Assembly (NCBI RefSeq): GCF_006546625.1
Contig: NZ_VIAR01000002.1
Location: 124,001 to 188,000 of the forward strand
Direction of reading: 5' to 3'
Source: Haloflavibacter putidus
GTDB lineage: Bacteria; Bacteroidota; Bacteroidia; Flavobacteriales; Flavobacteriaceae
Length of the DNA: 64,000 nucleotides
In this document: positions 45,758 to 53,848 of the stretch, piece by piece
How positions within the stretch are numbered: the stretch's first letter is position 1
Layout: each line of letters starts with the position of its first letter
The notes under the pieces: generated by a model
The model's input: only the letters and a program-made list of their open reading frames with translations
What the model was told of the DNA's origin: nothing
Database searches by the model: none
Program-made: the position numbers and the translations under genes

Positions 45758-46144
45758 GCAGATTTGAATAAATTTTCGGTAAATCTTACCTAATAAAAAG
45801 CTGACTTTTTTAAGTCGGCTTTTTTTTGCTAATTTCATAAGGCAATCATTCCTTAAAGTATTGCTAAAATTTAAACAGAAATTTTTATAAAATAAGTATT
45901 AATTTAAAAGTTTACAGTTAAAGTATATGCTTATTTCAGCTATCTAAACACTTTAAATTTTAAACTCTGCACTTATAATGCAGAATTATTTAATTTAGCT
46001 TAGCTCATATTACTAACAATTTTTCCTGAGCTATAAATACTTGCTAATTAATCAAATTAAACCGAAAATTTTCCGCAAATAATTCCCTAAAGTATAAATT
46101 ATTTATTAATTTTGAATCATTCTAAATAATGTAAAAAGATAAAC
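45758..46144. other. 387-bp intergenic region with a terminator and a -7 element
   Basis: The left end holds the PfpI terminator. The right end holds TAATTTTG (46107-46114), a -7 element for the cupin gene. Between them is AT-rich sequence with a few short imperfect repeats and no supported gene. Confidence 0.55.
45795..45828 (+). terminator. Terminator after the PfpI-family gene
   Basis: AAAAGCTGACTT pairs with AAGTCGGCTTTT (one G-U) around a T-rich loop, followed by a run of eight T. Confidence 0.8.
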
Positions 46145-46489
46145 ATGAAATTAGCTTCTTTAACTTCGGCAATAGAATACCAAGAAAAGCGTCCGGCAAT
46201 AAAAGTTTTATTAGAAACCGCGTCTGGAAAAGAAATAAGAATAGCTTTTAAAAAAGAGCAGATTATGAAAGAGCACAAAACGCCTTTCCCAATTATAGTA
46301 GAAATTTTTGATGGAGAAATAGAATTTGGAGTAAACGGTGACAAACATAACTTAAAAAAAGGTGCTTTGGTTGGTCTAGAAGGAAACGTGCCGCACGATT
46401 TAAAGGCTTTAAAAGACAGTATAGTTCGGCTTAGTTTAAATAAAGCAGATAGCGCAAAACGCGTAGAAAATGTAGCAAAAGAATCTTGA
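46145..46489 (+). CDS. Cupin-fold protein
   Basis: A 114-residue beta-rich protein. The run IVEIFDGEIEFGVNGDKHNLKKGALVGLEGNVPHDLKALKDSIVRLSL fits a cupin core with a glycine turn and a terminal histidine (VPHDL), but the double-histidine metal motif of metal-dependent cupins is incomplete, so it may be a regulatory or degenerate cupin. Its stop codon TGA overlaps an ATG (TGATG) that begins a methyltransferase remnant, so it was once the first gene of an operon whose later genes have decayed. The gene itself is open throughout and seems intact. Confidence 0.75.
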   Translation: MKLASLTSAIEYQEKRPAIKVLLETASGKEIRIAFKKEQIMKEHKTPFPIIVEIFDGEIEFGVNGDKHNLKKGALVGLEGNVPHDLKALKDSIVRLSLNKADSAKRVENVAKES

Positions 46490-47065
46490 TGAGCCATAAA
46501 GCCATAAATACAGAAGAAGGATATTAGATTTTGACCAATATGGGCAAAATGTATTGCGTCCAAGAGATAAAGAACTTACTTTAAAGTTAGTAGATCCCTT
46601 AAGTTTTAAGAAGCAAAATAATTTGATAGAGTTTTCGCCGGGCATAGATTACGGTATGAATCTTATTAAAAAAGAATCCTGAACCTATACCGGTATCGAA
46701 CTTATTGAAGAGGTTGCTACCAAATTAAACAAACAATACAGTAGGGAAAACGTAAAATTATAAATACTAATGTGGCTAATGTTGGTCTAAAAGAAATCTA
46801 AATTAACGTTGGATCTTCTTTAGCGCAAAATGAATGGTGCGAACTATTAACGAAAAAGGATTTAAAATAAAGGAAGTGTATAAAAACCTTATGCAACATT
46901 AGAACCGATTAGAGTTAAGAAAGATGAAGGTTTTTTTTGAACTTATAACTGGGATATTACCTAATATCACATCCCAAAGAGAAAAAAGAATTTAAACAAA
47001 TGCGGAGAATTTTTAGGCATTATAAAAACCAAATGGCCGCCTTTGCAATTGTTGCAGAAAAATAA
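46489..47065 (+). pseudogene. Remnant of a class I SAM-dependent methyltransferase
   Basis: Starting at an ATG that overlaps the cupin stop, the frames carry methyltransferase pieces in order but interrupted by stops and shifts. These are QYGQNVLRPRDKELTLKLVD; then EFSPGIDYGMNLIKKE in place of motif I; then YTGIELIEEVATKLNKQYSRENVK; then NTNVANVGLKE; then AQNEWCELLTKK; and a family-like C-terminus NQMAAFAIVAEK ending in a stop at 47063. The stretch between the last two helices of the SAM domain is missing, which implies an internal deletion. It cannot make an active enzyme. Identification rests on the order and spacing of fragments. Confidence 0.7.
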
Positions 47066-47097
47066 CGAAACAGTATTAAACCTTAAAAATAGAATCT

Positions 47098-47502
47098 ATG
47101 AAACAAACAGCTAACGCCGTATGGAGTGGCTCGGTAAAAGAAGGAAAAGGTAAAATAACCACTGCCAGTAAAAGCCTAGATAAAGCAGCATACTCGTATG
47201 CATCTAGGTTTGAAAACGAATCCAGATGAGTTGCTTGCAGCATCGCATGCAGGTTGTTTCGCAATGGCTTTAAGCCTTATTCTAGGTAAGAAGGTTTTAC
47301 TCCAGATTCTTTAGAAGTTTCTGGTGCGGTAACTATGAATGCAGATGAACTGGAGTTAACAGAGTCGCATTTAGACCTTAAAGCTAAAATACCAAATATA
47401 GATAAAGACAAGTTTATGGAGTGTGCCCACACGGCAAAAGATAATTGCCCGGTAAGCAAAGCTATATCACTTAAAATCACTATGGAAGCAACGCTTTTAT
47501 AA
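47098..47502 (+). pseudogene. Frameshifted osmC-type peroxidase gene
   Basis: The frame opens MKQTANAVWSGSVKEGKGK, reads ASRFENES and stops at a TGA. In the +1 frame it continues [19 protein letters not shown] with the first catalytic cysteine. A second shift near 47285 leads into [34 protein letters not shown] and DNCPVSKAISLKITMEATLL, ending at TAA (47500-47502). All family parts are present in order, including the two cysteines (HAGC and NCPV), but two frame breaks kill it. It is the product of decay from an intact organic hydroperoxide resistance-type gene. Confidence 0.85.
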
Positions 47503-47746
47503 AATTTAGATTTGGCAAGGTTTGCCGGAAATACCAAGTATTTTATGCTCTTTGTCTATTACGGCAAAGAATATTTTATTTGAGAGCAACTAGTTAGTAG
47601 TTTATTAAAAAAGAAAATTTTACTTTACGGAAAAAGAAAATGCAGAACTGCTCAAATATTGAACTTTTATCAATATTTAGCTACTAGAAATGTAGCAGTA
47701 TAGCTTATATTTAGTAAAAATTTTTCAGTAGAAAAATAATACAAGT

Positions 47747-48110
47747 TTGTTTATTAGGAATAAAGAAAACTCTAAAATCATTTATACCATAGGGCATTCT
47801 ACCCATAGTTTGGAAGAATTTCTGGCTATGCTAAAAGCTGCCGAGATAGAAATGTTGGTAGATGTAAGAAGTTTTCCTGGCTCACGTAAATTTCTACATT
47901 TAAAAAAAGAAGCCTTAGCAGAATCTTTACCGGGAGAAAACATTGCGTACAAACATTTAAAAGCTTTAGGCGGCAGAAGAACGCCAAAGCCAAATTCAGC
48001 CAACGTGGCGCAATAAATCGTTTAGGGGTTACGCAGATTATATGTAAACCGATGCTTTTAAAGAAATGGTAATAGATATAAAAAAGCAGAAATTCAAAGT
48101 TCCCCAACCT
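47747..48110 (+). pseudogene. Truncated and frameshifted DUF488-family gene
   Basis: The frame reads IIYTIGHSTHSLEEFLAMLKAAEIEMLVDVRSFPGSRKF, the characteristic opening of DUF488, then HLKALGGRRTPK and a stop at 48016. One base further the same domain resumes as WRNKSFRGYADYM, a TAA, then TDAFKEMVIDIKKQK. The C-terminal cysteine-containing part of the family is not found. The start is uncertain, as no ATG precedes the IGHSTHS motif. Product non-functional. Confidence 0.8.
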
Positions 48111-48174
48111 GTGACAAGCATAAAGAATAGGATTAAAGCTGACCATATCGAAAAATATGTAAACTTACTTTAGG

Positions 48175-48498
48175 TTATTCTTTAAAGAGCCAACCTAATC
48201 CTAATCTACTAAGCATTTTTTTTTCAAAAGCCCAAAAGAATTTAAACTGCCCGAAAATCCATCCGTTAAAAACCAGAAGTACTTGGTAAATAGGAAATAT
48301 TAAGGCTATACGTAAAAAATAATAAATAAATCCGCCAAAAAAGAAACTTTCCGAAAAGTTGTCTCTAGTAAGGTTTAATAAGTCTAAAACAGGCTTAGCC
48401 AGATATGCGGAAAGCGAGCCGGTTATGGCAAAAACAATAAAAATTATAGTTAGCTGAAAGTTAGAGCTAATGCCCCAACGTTCTTTTAATTTCTTCAT
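48175..48498 (-). CDS. Small inner-membrane protein (possibly DUF6787 family)
   Basis: A 107-residue protein with two clear transmembrane helices (about 15-35 and 55-85). It opens KKLKERWGISSNFQLTIIFIVFAITGSLSAYLA and contains FYYFLRIALIFPIYQVLLVFNGWIFGQFKFF. Basic residues flank the helices, and it ends in LGLGWLFKE. I recall this pattern as a DUF found in Flavobacteriaceae, but the number is uncertain. Its start overlaps the stop of the lipoprotein gene by 4 bp (ATGA), so the two are translated together. Confidence 0.65.
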   Translation of the reverse strand: MKKLKERWGISSNFQLTIIFIVFAITGSLSAYLAKPVLDLLNLTRDNFSESFFFGGFIYYFLRIALIFPIYQVLLVFNGWIFGQFKFFWAFEKKMLSRLGLGWLFKE

Positions 48499-48878
48499 AA
48501 GTCTTGTTTATATTTCTCCTGAAAATAAATAAAGTAATTGTACAAGTTGTAATGCACTTCTTTGCCGTACTCGCGATTTTCGTCATAATTTATCTCAGAG
48601 AGGTATAGCTCTTTATCATATTCTGAATTATCGACCCGCTTATTAAAATTGTTTATAAAATCAGTATTTTTTTCTTTTAAAAACCCTAATTTATAGGTGT
48701 TTATTTGCGGCTGGTTCTTTTTCCAAGCTATAAACCCCGGTTCTTTTATAAGAACTTCATAAGTTAAATGTTGGTTATTACCTTGAGAAGAATTTTCATT
48801 TTGCCCAGAATCGTTTTGGCTTGTTTTACACGCGTTAAGCAAGAGTATAAGAGAAAAAAGACTTAGAATGTTTTGCAT
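48495..48878 (-). CDS. Small lipoprotein of unknown function
   Basis: A 127-residue protein with a lipoprotein signal: MQNILSLFSLILLLNAC, where cysteine 17 follows a L-L-L-N-A lipobox, so it should be anchored in a membrane. A Ser/Asn/Gln-rich stretch (KTSQNDSGQNENSSQGNNQ) links to a folded domain with FIAWKKNQPQINTYKLGFL and ends in NYFIYFQEKYKQDL. It overlaps the following membrane-protein gene by 4 bp. Function unknown; I recall related Flavobacterial lipoproteins of unknown function. Confidence 0.65.
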   Translation of the reverse strand: MQNILSLFSLILLLNACKTSQNDSGQNENSSQGNNQHLTYEVLIKEPGFIAWKKNQPQINTYKLGFLKEKNTDFINNFNKRVDNSEYDKELYLSEINYDENREYGKEVHYNLYNYFIYFQEKYKQDL

Positions 48879-48884
48879 AATCTA

Positions 48885-49640
48885 TTAATTACTGGTTAGT
48901 TCTGCAAAATCTACAATAAAACTATCGGGGTATTTTTTATCTACGCGTTTTTTAAAACGTTCTGCTTTATCACGTTTATTAAAGTTTCCTATTACCAAAG
49001 AGTATATTTTTACACCGTTTATATCTTTTACTTGTACGGTTATATCTTTTTGATAACTGCTTTTCAAGTTATCTGCCAATCTAATCAAATTTGCTAGTTC
49101 TTGAAAACTCCCAATTTGTACCCCAAACCAATCTGGTTTAATCCGGTTTATAGAAAGTTCATAAAACTCTTCGGGTTGTACGGTATTGACAGGACTCTGA
49201 CTTTGATTGCCGGTTTGATTTGTATCTACATTTTTGGTATTTGTATTGGTACTTGCCACACTGGGCTCTAAATCTTGAATATTGTCTCCGGGATTGCCAA
49301 CAACTTCAATAATAACATCGGTTACGCCGGCTCCTATAAAATCTAAATTTTTTGCAGCAGATCTGGATAAATCTATAATTCTTCCGCCAACAAAAGGTCC
49401 TCTGTCGTTTACTTCTACTACGGTAGATTTATTGTTGGCCATATTGGTAACACGTACTTTTGTACCAAAAGGCAAATGTCTGTGGGCTGCCGTTGGTTTA
49501 TTATGATGATATTTTACCCCGCTTGCGGTTAAACGCCCTTCAAATTTATTGGCATAAAAAGAAGCTTTTCCTGTTTGCACTTGCGCGCTGGCAGCGGTAA
49601 TTATAAATACTGCTATAAGTAAACTTAGTAGGTTTTTCAT
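48885..49640 (-). CDS. rlpA: RlpA-like septal ring lytic transglycosylase with SPOR domain
   Basis: A 251-residue exported protein. A signal peptide (ending ASAQ) precedes an RlpA double-psi barrel (residues about 25-115) with GKASFYANKFEGRLTASG, AAHRHLPFGTKVRVTN and VEVNDRGPFVGGRIIDLSRSAAK. An Asn/Thr-rich linker leads to a C-terminal SPOR domain (about 170-250; WFGVQIGSFQELANLIRLADNL) that binds denuded peptidoglycan at the septum. The conserved histidine and aspartate of the barrel (HRHLPFG, NDRGPF) are present. It is 1 nt from the SerA-like gene. Confidence 0.88.
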   Translation of the reverse strand: MKNLLSLLIAVFIITAASAQVQTGKASFYANKFEGRLTASGVKYHHNKPTAAHRHLPFGTKVRVTNMANNKSTVVEVNDRGPFVGGRIIDLSRSAAKNLDFIGAGVTDVIIEVVGNPGDNIQDLEPSVASTNTNTKNVDTNQTGNQSQSPVNTVQPEEFYELSINRIKPDWFGVQIGSFQELANLIRLADNLKSSYQKDITVQVKDINGVKIYSLVIGNFNKRDKAERFKKRVDKKYPDSFIVDFAELTSN

Positions 49641-49641
49641 A

Positions 49642-50595
49642 TTATAGATTAGTTTGATTTAGGATTAATTCCGCAATTTTTAAACTTTCTTTTTCCCGAA
49701 CATCTACGCTTCTGGCAGCAATATTGGGACTAAGTGAAATTGCAGGATTCATTAATAATTGAATTTCTGGCGTTGGTTCTTTTTCAAAACGGTCTAAACC
49801 TGCAAAACGTATTTTTTTGTCGTCTAAAGCTTTAACCAAAGCTACTTCGTCTATAAGTTTGCCGTTGGTTACATTTATTATACCTGCATTTGGTTTTATT
49901 TTGTCCAACTCTGTTTGGCCAATTGTATACTGTTTTTGGGGAGCATTGTGTAAACTTAGAAAATCTGCAGCTTTTAAAACTTCTTCTTTGCTGTGGGTTT
50001 CTAAGGTAAATTCTAATCGTTGCCCGTTTGCAAAGCTTAAGCTAAGCGTTTTTGCCTCTGTGTTTCTGTCGCAAAGCATTACCTTCATCCCTAAACCTAA
50101 AGCCATTTTTGCAACTTCCGTGGCAACGCTATTCCAACCAATTAAACCTAAAGTTTTACCCTCTAACTCTAGCGCATTGGTATAACTTTTTTGCAAGCTT
50201 TTAAAATTTGTTTCGCCTTCTAATGGCATATCCCTGTTTGCATTGTGTAAATTTCTTGCGCCAGAAAATATATGCGCAAACACCAATTCTGCCTCGCTTC
50301 TAGCAGAGACGTCGCCACAGTTTACAACAGTAATGTTATTAGTTTTAGCAACATTTAAGTCTATATTCGTGTTATTTTCTGCCGTATTGATTATTAGCTG
50401 CAAAGAAGAACAATCTTCTATAATACCTCTATGTATTTCGGTGTCTTTACCAATAACCACCGCTTCAATTTCATGTTCTTTTAAATAATTTTTTAGTTGT
50501 GCTTGAGCTACTTTAGCCATTTTTAATTCTAAAGGCTTATCTTTTAATAAGTTTAAGGCTTTGGCCGAAATTTTATGATTAATTAGTATTTTCAT
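49642..50595 (-). CDS. SerA-like D-3-phosphoglycerate dehydrogenase homologue with lost catalytic residues
   Basis: A 317-residue member of the D-2-hydroxyacid dehydrogenase family, next to serC where serA normally lies. It is open and full length for the short (ACT-lacking) form. Nearly all functional motifs have changed. The glycine-rich NAD motif reads GLIGWNSVATEV (151-162) instead of GxGxxG. The catalytic arginine site reads NVTNGKL with N244, and the histidine site reads SPNIAARS with N291. Only E273 of the Arg/Glu/His triad remains (FEKEP). The substrate loop GGVGxDNID reads TAENNTNID. It keeps PLEGETNF and family spacing. It is either a pseudoenzyme or a neofunctionalised protein. Confidence 0.85.
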   Translation of the reverse strand: MKILINHKISAKALNLLKDKPLELKMAKVAQAQLKNYLKEHEIEAVVIGKDTEIHRGIIEDCSSLQLIINTAENNTNIDLNVAKTNNITVVNCGDVSARSEAELVFAHIFSGARNLHNANRDMPLEGETNFKSLQKSYTNALELEGKTLGLIGWNSVATEVAKMALGLGMKVMLCDRNTEAKTLSLSFANGQRLEFTLETHSKEEVLKAADFLSLHNAPQKQYTIGQTELDKIKPNAGIINVTNGKLIDEVALVKALDDKKIRFAGLDRFEKEPTPEIQLLMNPAISLSPNIAARSVDVREKESLKIAELILNQTNL

Positions 50596-50609
50596 TCGTC
50601 AAATTTCAA

Positions 50610-51671
50610 TTAAATATTCTTTTCTAATTCTTGCATGGTTTGTACTAAAAGTTCTACACTTTCTATAGATAAAGCATTGTACATAGATGCGCGATAACCG
50701 CCTATTGTTCTATGACCTTCTAGACCGTTTATTTCTGCTTTTTGCCACAAATCATTAAATTTATCGCTTAGGCTTTCGTCCTTTAAGAAAAAAGTGGCGT
50801 TCATCATAGAACGATCTTCTTTTTTGGCAAAACCGTAAAATAAAGGATTTCGATCTATTTCTTTATAAATTAATGCGGCTTTTTTTCGGTTTTTAGATTC
50901 TGTAGCAGATATTCCCCCTTGTTTTTCAAGCCATCTTAAATTCAGTAAAGCCACGTAAATTGCGTAAACCGGAGGAGTATTAAACATACTTTTACGTTCT
51001 ATATGCGTTTGATAACTAAGCATAGAAGGCACATTAGGTTTTATTTTTTTGAGCAATTCTTTTTTAATAAGTACCAATGCCGTTCCTGTTGTACCAATAT
51101 TTTTCTGGGCTCCTGCATAGATAAGATCAAATTGATTATAGTCTATTTTTTTCGAAAAAATATCACTACTCATATCGCAAATCATCGGGATTCCTATTTG
51201 CGGAAATTCTTTTAGCTGCGTGCCATAAATAGTATTGTTGCTGGTGCAATGAAAATAATCTACTTCAGGAATTGAATAATTTTTAGGAACGTAATTGTAA
51301 TTTTCATCTTTTGAAGAAGCTACTTTTATTGCTTCCCCAAACAATTCTCCTTCTTTTATGGCTTTAGAGGACCAGACTCCGGTATCTAAATAAGCCGCTT
51401 TTTTTTGAAGAAAATTATAGGCAACCATCAAAAATTGCATACTGGCGCCACCGTGCAAAAAAAGCGCTTCATAATCTTTGTTTTGCAAATCTGCCATTTC
51501 TAAAGCCAGCGCTCTTGCTTCTTCCATAATGGCAACAAAAGCATCGCTTCTGTGCGAAATTTCTAAAATAGAAAGTCCGCTGTTGTTATAGTTTTCTACG
51601 GCCGCAGCAGCTTCTTTAAAAACGCTTTGCGGCAAAGTACAAGGTCCGGCGCAAAAATTATGCTTTCTCAT
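50610..51671 (-). CDS. serC: Phosphoserine aminotransferase
   Basis: A 353-residue PLP enzyme that converts 3-phosphohydroxypyruvate and glutamate to phosphoserine in serine and PLP synthesis. It opens MRKHNFCAGPCTLPQSVF and has HGGASMQF and the PLP lysine in IYAGAQKNIGTTG. GHRTIGGYRASMYNALSIESVE is the conserved C-terminus. All active-site residues seem intact, in contrast to its downstream SerA-like neighbour. It overlaps the acyl-CoA reductase stop by 14 bp and lies 14 bp upstream of the SerA-like start. Confidence 0.92.
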   Translation of the reverse strand: MRKHNFCAGPCTLPQSVFKEAAAAVENYNNSGLSILEISHRSDAFVAIMEEARALALEMADLQNKDYEALFLHGGASMQFLMVAYNFLQKKAAYLDTGVWSSKAIKEGELFGEAIKVASSKDENYNYVPKNYSIPEVDYFHCTSNNTIYGTQLKEFPQIGIPMICDMSSDIFSKKIDYNQFDLIYAGAQKNIGTTGTALVLIKKELLKKIKPNVPSMLSYQTHIERKSMFNTPPVYAIYVALLNLRWLEKQGGISATESKNRKKAALIYKEIDRNPLFYGFAKKEDRSMMNATFFLKDESLSDKFNDLWQKAEINGLEGHRTIGGYRASMYNALSIESVELLVQTMQELEKNI

Positions 51672-52722
51672 AACGTAAATTGCTTAAAAAATGCAAGGTA
51701 TCTACTCCGTCTGCATAATCGGTTAAAGCTGGATGCTGACTTTCTCCAAAATCTACATGTTTTGAGGAAGAAGAAACGATGCATTGTAATTTTTTTTCAT
51801 CGTTTTTTAACTTTACGGAAAGTTCTTCTTCGTTATTATAGTATTCGTAAAACAAACAAGCAATAGGAGAAGAGTAGGAGGTGTCTTCTTTTAAAACAAG
51901 AAAATTATTGTCTAGCAATTTTATATTGCTCATTAAATATACCGCTTTGTTATAATCGTAATTATTGGCATATTTATGATGATTAATAATTGGGTGCCAA
52001 TCATAAATAGCTTCAAAAAATACGCTAAAATCATAATTTTTAGGCACAAAAAGTTTGGAAACATTTCTACAGCCTAAACCGTAATATCTAAAAATATCTT
52101 CGGCAAGGGCTTTTAATTGCTGTGTAGTTTCTTTGCCGGTTAAAATAGCTACAGCATTTCTGTTTTTTCTTATAATTGCCGGTTTTTTCCTAAAGTAATA
52201 ATCAAAATACCGGGCGGTATTGTTGCTTCCGGTAGCAATTACAGCATCAAAATTTTTGAGTTGTTCTTTTTCAAAAGCGATTAAATTTTCAAAATCTTTG
52301 TTATACTTAATAAGTATTTCGGCTAAAGCCGGTAACAAAAACTTATCGTTAGAAGACATTTTCACCAAGGCTTTATTACCCGATAAAAGCACGCTAAGAA
52401 AATCATGAAAGCCAACTAAAGGAATATTTCCTGCCATAATTATAGCAACTGTCTTTTGGGAGGTAGGAAAAGTATAAGCCGCCGTCCAATTTTCTAATTT
52501 TTCTTTGGTGAGGGCTTGCGACCATTGGTTTAAAGCAAAATAGATATTCTCTTTGGTAAACCAGCCATTATGTTGCAAGCTTACTTCTATAGCTTCAGCC
52601 AGTTTTTTATGTTCTGGGGTTAAAGCAGATTCGTTATTATTTTCTTCGGAAAATTGGGTAATATGCTCCTTTAAAAAATTTCCTACGGCAGTAAAAGCTT
52701 TTATACGGGTTTCTAGTCTCAT
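51658..52722 (-). CDS. LuxC-like acyl-CoA reductase
   Basis: A 354-residue protein with family motifs: an AIIMAGNIPLVGFHDFLSVLLSGN stretch that forms the cofactor site, KMSSNDKFLLPALAEI, ATGSNNTARYFDYYF, and the catalytic-type cysteine in YYGLGCRNVSKLFVP. Such proteins reduce fatty acyl-CoA to aldehyde and resemble LuxC of luminescence systems, but no other lux gene is present. The serC overlap suggests translational coupling. Substrate is unknown. It shares a divergent promoter region with ferredoxin; the ferredoxin -33 element begins 5 bp from its start. Confidence 0.8.
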   Translation of the reverse strand: MRLETRIKAFTAVGNFLKEHITQFSEENNNESALTPEHKKLAEAIEVSLQHNGWFTKENIYFALNQWSQALTKEKLENWTAAYTFPTSQKTVAIIMAGNIPLVGFHDFLSVLLSGNKALVKMSSNDKFLLPALAEILIKYNKDFENLIAFEKEQLKNFDAVIATGSNNTARYFDYYFRKKPAIIRKNRNAVAILTGKETTQQLKALAEDIFRYYGLGCRNVSKLFVPKNYDFSVFFEAIYDWHPIINHHKYANNYDYNKAVYLMSNIKLLDNNFLVLKEDTSYSSPIACLFYEYYNNEEELSVKLKNDEKKLQCIVSSSSKHVDFGESQHPALTDYADGVDTLHFLSNLRYEKA

Positions 52723-52726
52723 ATAA

Positions 52727-52758
52727 TTTGGTTATGAATGCTAATGGCTTTATTTTTG
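52727..52758 (+). promoter_or_regulatory. Promoter of the ferredoxin gene
   Basis: TTTG (52727-52730), a 20-bp spacer and TATTTTTG (52751-52758) are perfect matches to both elements of the Bacteroidota consensus. The start codon is at 52789. The left end touches the divergent acyl-CoA reductase gene. Confidence 0.8.
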
Positions 52759-52788
52759 TACAAAGTTACATAATATAAAAGGAAAAAA

Positions 52789-53139
52789 ATGGCAATAATT
52801 ATAACAGATGAATGCATAAATTGTGGTGCTTGTGAGCCAGAGTGTCCAAACACCGCAATTTACGAAGGAGCAGATGATTGGCGTTATGCAGATGGTACCG
52901 ATTTGGAAGGCGATGTCGTCTTGCCCGACGGAAAAGAAGTAAATGCCCAAGAAACCCAAGAACCCGTAAGCGACGAGTTTTATTATATTGTACCCGATAA
53001 ATGTACCGAGTGCAAAGGTTTTCACGACGAGCCACAATGTGCTGCCGTTTGCCCGGTAGACTGTTGTGTTCCTGATGACGATCACGTAGAAAGCGAAGAA
53101 ACCTTGTTAGAAAAACAAGCTTTTATGCATAATGAATAA
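52789..53139 (+). CDS. Dicluster 4Fe-4S ferredoxin
   Basis: A 116-residue electron carrier. The first cluster uses C9, C12, C15 and C19 ([13 protein letters not shown]). A 50-residue acidic insertion follows, then C72, C75, C84 and C88 for the second cluster ([21 protein letters not shown]) with extra C92 and C93. The protein ends in an acidic tail. The layout with a long insert between the cluster motifs is typical of this phylum. It is expressed from its own promoter and terminated by a strong hairpin. Its partner enzyme is not evident. Confidence 0.92.
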   Translation: MAIIITDECINCGACEPECPNTAIYEGADDWRYADGTDLEGDVVLPDGKEVNAQETQEPVSDEFYYIVPDKCTECKGFHDEPQCAAVCPVDCCVPDDDHVESEETLLEKQAFMHNE

Positions 53140-53158
53140 AACTTTGCACAGAAATTAA

Positions 53159-53193
53159 TAAAAAAAGCTCTCAGAAATCTGAGAGCTTTTTTT
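53159..53193. terminator. Bidirectional terminator between the ferredoxin gene and the DUF6799-like gene
   Basis: AAAAAAAGCTCTCAGA pairs with TCTGAGAGCTTTTTTT around a 3-nt loop. The two flanking runs provide T-tracts on both strands. Confidence 0.85.
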
Positions 53194-53213
53194 ATTAAAG
53201 GGTATTCAGTTTA

Positions 53214-53696
53214 TTACCGTTTAATTCTATATTTTTTAGAAACTACGATATCTGCTTCGGGGTCGTAGCTTTTTAAGATGAAGTTACCTTCATCGTCAAA
53301 GAAACCAATAGAATGCTTGTCATCGATAATTAAAAAGTAGGCGTTATTATCATCTATTTTTCTAATTTTACCATATTCTTGCATACGACCATCCTTCATT
53401 TTCATCATTACATAACCTTTATTGTCTTTTCTAACAGTAAATTGATCGCCATCTACCATCATAGCTTTAGTAGCACTAAAACTCTTTTTTCTGGTTACAC
53501 TTTGGTTGGTTTCATCGCTATTTTCTAACTCTAAAGTTTCTGCTTGTTTATGTTTTCGTTGTTTAACATCTACATTTACGCCTTTACTTGATTTAGTAGT
53601 CGTTTTTACCGTTGTGGTTTTTTCCAATCTATCTTCATTTTGTGCAAAACCTGTAGTTACTGCACCTAAGGCCAAAATTATTAATAAACGTTTCAT
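53214..53696 (-). CDS. Exported protein with a DUF6799-like module
   Basis: A 160-residue protein with a signal peptide (MKRLLIILALGAVTTGFAQ). A Thr/Lys/Asn-rich stretch (KTTTVKTTTKSSKGVNVDVKQRKHKQ) links to a compact domain with GDQFTVRKDNKGYVMMKMKDGRMQEYGKI and DKHSIGFFDDEGNFILKSYDPEADIVVSKKYRIKR. The first piece recalls DUF6799, which is usually a periplasmic repeat unit in this family. The basic linker is unusual for such a small export. Function unknown. Confidence 0.55.
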   Translation of the reverse strand: MKRLLIILALGAVTTGFAQNEDRLEKTTTVKTTTKSSKGVNVDVKQRKHKQAETLELENSDETNQSVTRKKSFSATKAMMVDGDQFTVRKDNKGYVMMKMKDGRMQEYGKIRKIDDNNAYFLIIDDKHSIGFFDDEGNFILKSYDPEADIVVSKKYRIKR

Positions 53697-53848
53697 AATA
53701 GTTGTTTTTTCTAATTTTACACAAATATAAGGCTTGGGCTTGTTAATTTATTATAAGTAAAAACTAATGTTTACTTAATCTTTACGGAAGGAAAGCGTTT
53801 GTTTACCCAAACATTTTTTATATTTGCAACTTTTTAAAATAAACGATT

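Noticed and set aside
46117-46563. 148-codon open frame opposite the cupin gene and the methyltransferase remnant
   Set aside because: The cupin frame is well supported by order, overlap and domain pattern; the antisense protein resembles no family.
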